A stretch of 64,000 nucleotides of DNA from Asterella californica (taxonomy: Eukaryota > Streptophyta > Marchantiopsida > Marchantiales > Aytoniaceae), in assembly GCA_036924285.1 (NCBI GenBank), contig JAYKYS010000007.1:13082001-13146000 (forward strand), read 5' to 3'. Under the pieces are notes generated by a model. That model saw only the letters and a list, made by a program, of their open reading frames with translations, did not search any database and had not been told where the DNA came from. Position 1 is the first letter of the stretch. Each line of letters begins with the position of its first letter. The translations under genes and the position numbers were made by a program. This document shows, piece by piece, positions 55,304 to 63,622 of the stretch.

Positions 55304-56358
55304 GTGCAGCAAGATGGAGTCTTGCCAACAGTGTCCAACGATTCAGGTGCGGGAAGTCAAAGAGCCTTGTACGCGGAACTCATTAAGATGATGAAGACCA
55401 TGCAGGAAGGTATGCTCTCTAGGGATAAACATATCGTTGAGCTTGAGGCAGGCCAAGGAAGTTCCTCGTCTACCAGAAAGCTTTGTAAGACGAATTTGCC
55501 GATCCCGTTTTCAGGTAGAGGACGGGCTCGCAAGGTTAAGGATTTCTTAACTGAGGCGCAACAGGTTCAAGAGTCAGACAAAGTGAGAGCGGCGGTTACG
55601 TTCCTGAAGGATCATGCGCTTCTCTGGTAGACTGCATACAAGGATGAACATGCTCTGACCGTCTCGGTGTTTGGTTGGAAGGAGTTCAAGGTGTTGCTCG
55701 CAGGACGATTCACTCCGGAGTATCAAAGGATTCGGGATGGTGTCGAGCTAGTTAGGCTGAAGCAGACGGAGATGCTAAGTGCTTATGTACGCGAGTTCAG
55801 TGCTAAGCTGGATTCGTTCTCCAAGTAGACTGAAGAGACCAAAATATGTATATTTATTGGAGGACTCAAGTCTAGCTCGGAGAAGGCTCTCTTTCGGATG
55901 CCGGAGCTACCATCGACAAGTGCCGACTTTTGAAGCTAACGGAGAAAATTGAGGACGATGAAGTCCAGCAACAAAAACTTTTTGAACCACGCAGCACGGA
56001 TAAGTTCCAGAAGAAGAACAAGGGCTTCAAGCGACAGTGGAATGGGGGTGAGAAGGATCGGAAAGATTCTTTTGTCCCGGCAGCCAAGCGGCAGCAAACA
56101 GGAGCAAAACTAAAGGGGTAAACACCTCAGAAAGGCAATGGCGCTAAGTTTACTTGTTACAACTGTGGCGAGGTGGGCCATATTGCTAAGGGGTGCACGA
56201 AACCTAAGGTTAGTAACTGTAGCATGAATGCGTTTGTTGCAAAGGATTTGTTGGAGGGCCAGATGACTGTAATCCTTGAGAACCACGAAGAAGACGCCGA
56301 GATTGATGTTTCTACAAGCCAAGGTTGCTTACCGTGATGTTACTTTTCTTGTGGGCAC
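55304..56358 (+). pseudogene. Gypsy D gag with zinc knuckle, start of protease; truncated
   Basis: Translation gives a coiled N-terminus (LYAELIKMMKTMQEGMLSRD), the gag capsid domain (NLPIPFSGRGRARKVKDFLT, HALLW, WKEFKVLLAGRFTPEYQRI, LSAYVREFSAKLDSF), a charged linker (FQKKNKGFKRQWNGGEKDRK) and a CCHC knuckle CYNCGEVGHIAKGC near 56159. Stops: TAG at 55628 (TGG expected), TAG near 55826 (CAG expected), TGA at about 55932 and TAA at 56119. A frame change lies near 55930. Sequence after the knuckle (ILENHEEDAEIDVSTSQG) leads towards a protease, but the LTR of gypsy E begins at 56359, so pol is lost. Confidence 0.78.
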
Positions 56359-57294
56359 TGTAGACCCTCCTCGATCCCATCGATCAACTACCTCCCGATC
56401 TCTCAACCTCCACGATCGTCATCGATGCATCTGCAAATGTCGGGCTTGTCTCTCACTCAGGGGTCACCTCTGATGGCTTTGATGGAAGCACACCATGAAT
56501 CTTGAAGGGAAAAATGCTAAGTTCACCCATTCATACACTCACAAACTTATCAACTAAAATCTCCTTAAACTCATCAACTAAAATCTCCTTAAACTCATCA
56601 ACTAAAATTCTCCATTCTAACGACGTCTCTCAAGTTCTCACATGCTAAAAATATCCCACACTCTCTATATTACTCAAGTTGTCATTACGACGATGTGAAA
56701 ACAAAGATGAGGAGCTCTTCTATACTCCTCTATTTATACATTCTAGGTTTTTATTTTGGTACCCCTCGGTAACTCAGCCGTAACTACTTTTACTGGGTTT
56801 TACTAAGATATTACTTAAGATAAAAGCATTAATCACATGGGCTTCTTATCTTTTCACATGGGCTTATTTCTTCAAAGTCAACAACTTCTAGAAGGATTTT
56901 GAAATATTCTCAAGGAATCTCGAATTTCCACCCCTCTCTACACTAGGACCCACTAAAAAGGAAACATGTGGAACCTCTTCTTGTTTTAATGCCCACAAAG
57001 TCCACAACTTTAATCCAACCACTAATATCAAGTCAAAAAGGAGATAAGGGATACTTTGCACCTCCTTTCTACCTTTTACACAAGATGACAAGATAGTAGT
57101 GCTCACTCTTTAGCAAATATCTGAATTCTGCCAAAAGTACAGCTAAGTTTAACCATAACTAACTTTTAGCTAGTCATGACTAACTTGATACCTCCTTAAA
57201 GTACTTTGGCAGCAAATAAACATTCTCAACACTTAGTTATAACTAAACACCTTACTAATAGACAAACTTCCTATGTGTAACATAGGTCGTTACA
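56359..57294 (-). repeat. LTR of gypsy E (3' LTR), minus strand
   Basis: 936 bp; on the minus strand it starts TGTAACGACCTATGTTACAC and ends GGGTCTACA. It is about 90% like the plus-strand LTR at 62491-63405. A TATA box GTATAAATA lies at 56731-56739. To its right on the minus strand is a polypurine tract, so it is a 3' LTR. Confidence 0.85.
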
Positions 57295-57423
57295 TTTTAC
57301 CCCCGGACTAAATTTTCGCTCCGTCCTCGGAGTGAAGAGAGAATTTTCATCGATGAAACAACTTCAACTTGTCATGGTTGACCCGATCGAATCTCCTTCC
57401 TCCCAACTCCTGAAGGTCATATG
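57295..57423 (-). pseudogene. 3' end of gypsy E: polypurine tract and pol tail
   Basis: Reading leftwards on the minus strand: codons for LQELGGRRFDRVNHDKLKLF (the end of an integrase C-terminal domain), then CTCCGAGGACGGAGCG, then the purine tract AGTCCGGGGGTAAAA directly before the LTR. The rest of this copy is replaced by the F/TRIM-like sequence at 57424. Confidence 0.6.
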
Positions 57424-57923
57424 TGTCGTGCGCATACACATCGCTACACAACATACATCGCTGTCAGAGGTACACCACACATACACATAACACATGGACG
57501 ATGTCATACACATACACAAGTGTACCACAATAATCTGTATAGAGAAATTACCATCTCCAACACCACAACAAGGATTACTCACAAACGGTCAAGCCAAACC
57601 CACTCTAAGCACGAAGAGAATCCGGGTTACACTCAACTAGACTATCCACCATAGCCTGGAGCTTGAAGGCTCAACTCAAAGAACTAAGGCCTCCAAGCCC
57701 TACCTGCGAAGTTTACCCCTAGTGGGCTCTCCCACCAACTCGCACTAACGGTCTTACCGAGATGCGCCACTTCGCACTCGGTCAACCTAATCGAGGTGCC
57801 CAAACTGACGTGACAGCTGTCGTGCGCATACACATCGCTACACAACATACATCGCTGTCAGAGGTACACCACACATACACATAACACATGGACGATGTCA
57901 TACACATACACAAGTGTACCACA
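57424..57923 (-). mobile_element. 500-bp unit with identical 106-bp direct repeats: LTR of gypsy F or TRIM element
   Basis: 57424-57529 and 57818-57923 are identical 106-bp repeats that start TGTCGTGCGCATACACATCG and end AAGTGTACCACA on the plus strand (TG to CA in both directions). Between them are 288 bp without coding sequence. On the minus strand the unit follows a purine run (TTAGGGGGGCGAT) at the end of gypsy F, so it occupies the place of its 3' LTR. Identical ends around a short middle is also what a TRIM looks like. A truncated, diverged copy at 31508-31957 has the same three-part structure. Confidence 0.65.
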
Positions 57924-58096
57924 ATCGCCCCCCTAACTGGCGGTTAGGTCCCTCTAACTCCAGATAGCTCCATATCCCAACTACGTGATACACACCTTCA
58001 TGGGTGCAAGGATCAGGAGGCCAGGTGATACATCGCCCCATCGTTAGTCGCCTGTCTGCAATCCATACCATGCAAAGATCTAATCGACTATCTCCG

Positions 58097-58993
58097 CTAT
58101 ATACATCGAGGACAAACCCACCGTCCAGTAGGAACTACACTGAGAGGTGGAGTCAAACATGACATGTGCCAACCTCTCGAACAACCATCACACACCAACA
58201 TACGGGCTGCTCCACCAGCAGACCCACACAACATACACCTCAAGCCCGCGCGTACAACTGCTAAGCTTGTGTCAACGGTATCATCAATGTTGGGAAGATG
58301 ACATGGCACGCAATTACGCACATGGTCCTTCCACACAACACCATCACGGCCCTCTAACATGAGTAATCTAGAAGGTAACACCTCACGCACTCGTAAAATA
58401 GTGCGCCCTGCGGTCACGTCCAACGTCGTCGATGCAGTCTGTTGTAGATAGATATAATCGCCAGGATGAAACCTGCAAATCGACGGCCGATAACCTCCTC
58501 CTCGGATAGTCGCATATCGCAACGTGTCTCTATGCTGAGCAATCGCTAGGTTCTCAAAAGCCATAGGCATAACTCTCCGAAATGTCTCTGCTCGTTGAGA
58601 ACATGCTCTCACCCACATATCCGGGTCATCAAGGTCCAGCACCTCAACAGAATCACGACGAATGGCCGAAGGTAGATTTGGATCTCGGCCATACAATAGA
58701 AAATACGATGAGAAGGAAGCCAAAGACGCTTGTCGGTTGAAACGGTAGCCCATAGCCAACCATGGTAACTGCACATCCCAGTCTCCCAAGTGGCCCTTTT
58801 GCAAGCCATACTTGCGCAATCCTCTCTTCACCGTCTGAACTACCCTCTCCGCCAAACCATCCGCCTCAGGATGATCTCGAGATGTAGTCCGAAGATCAAT
58901 CAGCGCCTGATCACACAAGGCCTGAAACTCACCTAGGAACTCTGTACCTTGGTCTGTCAGCACTTCAGCTGGTGCTCCAAAACGACTCAGCAC
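58097..58993 (-). pseudogene. Gypsy F integrase core and C-terminus with a PHD finger
   Basis: 298 residues. The integrase core continues from the upstream frame: LTDQGTEFLGEF holds the second catalytic Asp and DHPEADGLAERVVQTVKRGL the Glu. WDVQLPWLAMGYRFNRQ and PGDYIYLQQTA lead into the SH3-like C-terminal domain (TILRVREVLPSRLLMLEGRD). Residues 253-297 form a complete C4HC3 PHD finger: CMLC, CDGC, WH, SC, then RWVCPRC. PHD fingers bind histone H3 tails; at an integrase C-terminus one could steer insertion as chromodomains do in chromoviruses. The ORF ends one residue after the last Cys. The ATG at 58993 is internal: the core begins upstream in another frame. Confidence 0.85.
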
Positions 58994-59755
58994 TCGATCT
59001 AAGAACGCATACGCTGTCCCTTCACTCGACTTGTCTGTAATGCCACCAACTCAATCCACTTGGAGAAGTGCTCCACCATCACCAACACATACCTGGTGAC
59101 GTACGGTCAACGGTAAGGGTCCCGCAAAATCCAAACTTCAACGGTAACCCAATCCCATAATCGGTAAGGGGTGTAACTGTGGAGTAGGAGCATTAAACGA
59201 TGCTCGTACTCGATCACAAACCACACATCGTGCGACAAACTGTTGCACATCGATGTGCATACCACGCCACCAATACTGTCTTTGGAGTAAGCTATGTGTA
59301 TGCTTCACTCCAAAATGTCCCAACTCCTCATGGGCATGTCGTACTAACTGTGCCCTCTGGGATGGATGTGGCACTATCCGTACCCTCCCATCACCCCACA
59401 CTCGAAGTACATGTCGTCCTTCTCGTCGAAATCTCTTCGCTCGTTGAAGGACACGATCTCGCTCCTTGGCACTTACTGTGCCTACTACCACACCAGTACG
59501 TAGATACTCCATCACGGTCACATCATCATGGATATCTCGCTGGTCTGGAACACCATCTCCACCCTCAGGATCTGGAGACTCATCATCTACTCTCTGACCA
59601 GAGAAAGATACGACTTGGCCCTCCATACTAGAGTTCATGGCCAACACACAAAGAAAGGCAGATGCATGCCACCCTGGCAATATCTCCTCATCAACCTCGT
59701 CATGCCATCGAGCCTCAGTCTGATCCTGCTGACTCGTGCACGGGTTGCGACTCAA
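58994..59755 (-). pseudogene. Gypsy F: RNase H end, HHCC finger, integrase start
   Basis: The frame 59138-59755 begins with the RNase H end (LSRNPCTSQQ after VANLDADG) and includes an acidic insert. It then holds the integrase zinc finger: LVRHAHEELGHFGVKHTHSL (His pair), QYWWRGMHIDVQQFVARCVV then CDRVRA (Cys pair), and HPLPIMGLGYR. A frame change near 59135 moves to WSLDFAGPLPLTV-type sequence with the first catalytic Asp, and more indels lie before 58993. Together with neighbours this is one pol reading in pieces. Confidence 0.78.
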
Positions 59756-59827
59756 CCCATCGGCATCTAGGTTTGCAACTCCAGGTCTATGTACTACCTG
59801 GAAGTCATACTCCTGTAAGATCAGAGC

Positions 59828-60655
59828 TCATCGTGCAAGCTTCCCTGTAAGCTTATCGGACTCCATCAACCACTTGAGCGGCTGGTGATCAGTGATGAGA
59901 GTAAAGGGGTTCTCAAACAGATAACATCGAAAGTGTGCAACAGCCCACACTGCCGCCAAACACTCTCTCTCATACGAACTATACCTCGCCTCCGCTGAAC
60001 TGGCATACGTCACCACGAACTCCTTTTTCTCATCATCATGCTGAGTCAGCACTGCTCCAAGTCCCAACATACTCCAATCTGTGTGCAGTTGGAAAGGACG
60101 CCCCCTAACGGGCCTTCTCAAGATGGGAGCAGATGTCAACCTATCCTTGAGCTCTACAAAAGCTCGCTCTTGCTCATCTCCGCACTGCCACTCCTGGTCC
60201 ACCTTCATCAGCTTGGTCAACGGCTTCGCAATTGCACTAAACCCTTTCACGTACCGACGATAAAAGTTCGTCAAACCAACAAATGCCCGCACTCGACTCA
60301 CATCTGTGGGGCGCGGGATACGTGCAATAGCCTCAACCTTCGTCTGTTGAACACCCAATCCACCTGGATAGATGGTGTGGCCCAGATACTCTACTAACTC
60401 CTGGAAGAACTTACACTTCCCAGGGTGTAACTTCAATCCATGAGCTCTCAACCGCTCAAACACATCACGTAAGTGTCTCTCGTGCTCTTCCACTGTAGCA
60501 CTATAGACTAAGATGTCGTCAATATAACATCTGACAAAATCCAATCCTGCTAGGATTCTGTCCATCATCCTTTGGAACTCAGCAGGGGCGTTCTTCAACC
60601 CAAATGATAAGAACCGCCACTGATACAAACAATCCTTGCCGTGAGAGTCAATTCC
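59828..60655 (-). pseudogene. Gypsy F: second half of reverse transcriptase and RNase H
   Basis: CLYQWRFLSFGLKNAPAEFQ (block B), DFVRCYIDDILVYSATVEEH with the YIDD catalytic pair, LHPGKCKFFQELVEYLGHTI, and VRAFVGLTNFYRRYVKGFS are standard Ty3/gypsy RT blocks. RNase H follows: FQLHTDWSMLGLGAVLTQHD (Asp), SSYERECLAAVWAVAHFRCY (Glu) and LITDHQPLKWL (Asp). The frame opens just after the TGA near 60650 and closes at a TGA near 59826 (KLAR then ALILQEYDFQ, where Trp is expected). Catalytic residues are intact. Confidence 0.85.
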
Positions 60656-61129
60656 TCAGAATGCTGTCTTGGACTTATCTTCTTCTCTCACTGGCAACTG
60701 ATGATATCCTGCTCGAAGATCCAAAGTACTGAAGACCTTCACATGCCTCACTGCATCAAAGATCTCCTCAGGTGTCGGCATGGCATACTTATCGGACTTC
60801 GTCTGCCGATTGATAGGACGATAGTCCCCACACATCCGTCTCTCTGTGTAGTTGCCATACATATCCTTCTTGGTTGGCATAACTATGGCAGATGCATACT
60901 CTCCATGCGACATCTCCACCAACCCAGCCTCCAACAAGTCTTGAGTCCTACTCTGGAACATGACTCTCTCCATGTCACTGTATCTGTAAGGACGTCGAAA
61001 GATTGGCGTGTCATTAGCCAAGTCGATCCGTATACCAGGTCCCTTCAAGGTACCCAAATCCTTGAAGGGACCTGGTAGACTCTTCGTCTCTCCTCTCTTA
61101 TAAGCTTGGGTCCAATCTCCGGCTCCCAA
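60656..61129 (-). pseudogene. Gypsy F: first half of reverse transcriptase
   Basis: DLGTLKGPGIRIDLANDTPI, FRRPYRYSDMER, QDLLEAGLVEMSHGEYASAI, VMPTKKDMYGNYTERRMCGD and YRPINRQTKSDKY are RT blocks 1-2. VFSTLDLRAGYHQLPVREED contains the first catalytic Asp. A TGA follows KSKTAF; the related copy at 35.8 kb has a TGA at the same codon, where relatives carry Trp. The N-terminal residues come from sequence rearranged around the 18-bp inverted repeat at 61033-61077, where about 50 bp present in the other copy are missing. Confidence 0.85.
61033..61077. repeat. Perfect 18-bp inverted repeat at a deletion in gypsy F
   Basis: TACCAGGTCCCTTCAAGG and CCTTGAAGGGACCTGGTA flank a 9-base loop. The sister copy near 36150-36240 has the first arm but continues with unrelated coding sequence, so the second arm appeared here together with the loss of about 50 bp. 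Confidence 0.85.
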
Positions 61130-61176
61130 GTATCCTCTGTCACCATGCTAGAGGTAGAAGACGAAGTCGTTGACTG

Positions 61177-61543
61177 CTATCTTGCAGCCTCTTGAGCAGT
61201 TTCCTTCTGCTCACCACCAACAACCTCCATCGCTACTGTGCGTAAAACATCTGCAGTTCTAGCTGCAAGCTCCACACTCTCTCCTACGACATCCCATGAT
61301 GTCCAAGGATGACGAACTCCACGTGCCTCGCCCCCAGCCTTTGTCTCCACCGACCCGGTAGGCAAAGCGCTCAAGAGTGCTCGAGTAGTAACACCCGTCG
61401 ATCGCATTCGACGCTGCTCAGCCAATCCAAGGCTAACAATCCATGTCAAGCAATTCAAGTCCATTGCTTGATCCAATACTTGACGACGTGAAGCCTCCGA
61501 CACCGAAGCTACTGCCGTCGTCGTACCCGTAGCGAAACCCATC
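61177..61543 (-). pseudogene. Gypsy F: region upstream of reverse transcriptase, unassigned
   Basis: 121 residues: MGFATGTTTAVASVSEASRR, QVLDQAMDLNCLTWIVSLGL, then an Ala/Glu-rich part ending QKETAQEAAR. The sister copy has the same sequence from 36443 to 36690. Position suggests the protease-RT linker or end of a gag-pro product. I see no DSG/DTG site and no zinc knuckle, so I assign no function. Both copies diverge just upstream of this region. Confidence 0.5.
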
Positions 61544-61559
61544 GCTCGCTCTCTCTCAT

Positions 61560-62085
61560 CGACCTCTAAACTTCCCCTACATGCAAATGAGGTACTACTG
61601 AACTCACAGACGAAATTTCAGCCTGAGATCAAATTCTGACACGGAGATATGAACGGAAAAGTTCTGAGCAAGAAAACTACGGCAATTTCTGATACCCTGA
61701 TGGCTATTTCAACCTATAACAGGAGTTTGGCTTGATCAATTTTGAAGTTTCTTACAGGATTTTCAGTTCACAGCTTGCTGAACACTCTTGTGAAGTTGGG
61801 ACACTTGATTGTTTGTAGAACTCCAGATCTCCTTCCCTGAAGTCGCTGCTCTAGATTAAGAGCTTTTCGGACCCCCTCGGCTTCAGCGGCCGCCCTGAAT
61901 TACTCAGTCACTCAATCGATATGAAACTTTTTGTGAAATCGTAGCCCTGCTGGCAGAGAACACAACCTCGAAGTTTTGAAGCAATTTCCGCAAATCTGCT
62001 GCGAGTGACACTGAAAACCCTAAATCCAACAAAAGTGATTCAATTCTAGCACAATTCGAACTTCAATTGCTCATAACTCATGTAC
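61560..62085 (-). repeat. Fragment of a gypsy B-type LTR, minus strand
   Basis: Reverse complement resembles 39740-40240: GAGTAATTCAGGGCGGCCGC, GAAAAGCTCTTAATCTAGAG, GATCTGGAGTTCTACAAACA. It is more diverged than the two LTRs of gypsy B are from each other. Both ends are broken, one against gypsy F and one against the methyltransferase fragment. Confidence 0.8.
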
Positions 62086-62490
62086 GAGCATCATCCAACA
62101 AAGGAACGTTCTCCAAGATGTACGCTGGAGAATCCACATGATGCATCTGGAGATGTCGTAAGATCCGTAACATCTCCCAGAACATCCTAGATCGCGGGTC
62201 ATGTAAACCCTGACCTCTCCCTGCACGCGTGTGACCTTGACATGGCCATCCGGCTATCACCAAGTGAATGGTGCCCACAAACGTAAGATCCTGCGCCCCC
62301 AGCAGCAAAATATCCGACGGTAATGCTTGCTGGTATCCTCTAACAGCTGATATGGACAGCAACTCAGGATATCTCTGCACCAAACGTGCCACATGTCGCA
62401 ATGAGATGCGTCTCGCAATCTCATCTCTCTCCACATACAAGTATCGTTGTACTTGTATACCTGCTTGCAATACTGCAGCCAAACCTGTGC
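62085..62490 (-). pseudogene. C5-cytosine DNA methyltransferase fragment (catalytic domain, N-terminal half)
   Basis: Minus-strand translation gives TGLAAVLQAGIQVQRYLYVE (end of motif I, the AdoMet site, and the motif II acidic residue), HLVIAGWPCQGHTRAGRGQG (motif IV with the PCQ catalytic Cys), SRMFWEMLRILRHLQ and AYILENVPLL (motif VI ENV). These are hallmarks of eukaryotic and prokaryotic C5 methyltransferases, which methylate cytosine in DNA. The fragment is cut inside motif I by the LTR of gypsy E at 62491 and after motif VI by a B-type LTR fragment, so motifs VIII-X and the target-recognition region are absent. It is inactive as it stands. Retrotransposons carrying such enzymes have been reported in charophyte algae and dinoflagellates; the host element here is not proven. 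Confidence 0.85.
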
Positions 62491-63405
62491 TGTAACGACC
62501 TATGTTACACATAGGAAGTTTGTCAATTAGTAAGGTGTTTAGTTATAACTAAGGGTTGAGAATGTTTATTTGCTGCCAAAGTACTTTTAGGAGGTATCAA
62601 GTTAGTCATGACTAGCTAAAAGTTAGTTATGGTTAAACTTAGCTGTACTTTTGGCAGAATTCAGATATTTGCTAAAGAGTGAGCACTACTATCTTGTCAT
62701 CTTGTCTAAAAGGTAGAAAGGAGGTGGAAAGTATCTCTTATCTCCTTTTTGACTTGATATTAGTGGTTGGATTAAAGTTGTGGACTTTGTGGGCATTAAA
62801 AACAAGAAGAGATTCCACATGTTTCCTTTTTAGTGGGTCCTAGTGTAGAGGGGGGGTGGAAATTCGAGATTCTTTGAGAATATTCCAGAATCCTTCTAGA
62901 AGTTGTTGACTTTGAAGGAATAAGCCCATGTGAAAAGGTAAAAAGCCCATGTGATCAATGCTTTTACCTTAAGTAATATCTTAGTAAAACCCGGTAAAAG
63001 TAGTTACGGCTGAGTTACCGAGGGTACCAAAGTAAAAACCTAGAATGTATAAATAGAGGAGTAGAGAAGAGCTCCTCATCCTTGTTTTCACATCGTCGTA
63101 ATGACAACTTGAGTAATATAGAGAGTGTGAGATATTTTTAGCATGTGAGAACTTGAGAGACGTCGTTAGAATGGAGGATTTTAGTGGATGAGATTATGGA
63201 GATTTTAGTTGATAAGTTTGTGGGTGTATGAATGAGAGTGAACTTAGCATTTTTCCCTTCAAGATTCATGGTGTGCTTCCATCAAAGCCATCAGAGGTGA
63301 CCCCTGAGTGAGAGACAGGCCCGACAGTTGCAGATTCGTGGATGACGATCGTGGAGGTTGAGAGATCGGGGGGTAGTTGATCGTTAGGACCGCGGAGGGT
63401 TTACA
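62491..63405 (+). repeat. 5' LTR of gypsy E, plus strand
   Basis: 915 bp, TGTAACGACCTATGTTACAC to GGGTTTACA. A consensus TATA box TATAAATAG is at 63048-63056. It interrupts the methyltransferase fragment on its left. It is inverted relative to 56359-57294 with roughly 90% identity by eye. Confidence 0.88.
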
Positions 63406-63409
63406 TTTT

Positions 63410-63427
63410 TGGTTCCGTTGCCGGGAC
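63410..63427 (+). other. Primer-binding site of gypsy E
   Basis: TGGTTCCGTTGCCGGGAC starts 5 bases after the LTR. It resembles the TGGCGCCGTTGCCGGGG site of plant gypsy elements; the exact tRNA is not determined. Confidence 0.7.
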
Positions 63428-63451
63428 CTCACTTGAAGGGATCGTTGAACG

Positions 63452-63622
63452 ATGTTTAGAGTTCAGTTCTATATTCGACAAAAGGAGATTATGAGAGAGC
63501 ACATGGAGAGAACGTTGGGAGGAGAGAGAGCTAACGCGATGTTAGCAACGTTAGAACCTTTCGTGTATCCCGTAGTGATATATGACGCGTTCGAAGTCAT
63601 TCTTTACATCTTGTTCACTTAG
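63452..63622 (+). CDS. Short leader ORF of gypsy E (56 aa), function unknown
   Basis: First ATG after the primer-binding site: MFRVQFYIRQKEIMREHMER, then TLGGERANAMLATLEPFVYP and a hydrophobic end before TAG at 63620. It could be a broken gag start or an upstream ORF. No motif is recognised. Confidence 0.3.
   Translation: MFRVQFYIRQKEIMREHMERTLGGERANAMLATLEPFVYPVVIYDAFEVILYILFT

Noticed and set aside
59200..59770. Plus-strand open frames of up to 143 residues
   Set aside because: Antisense of the gypsy F RNase H and integrase frames; no motifs of their own.
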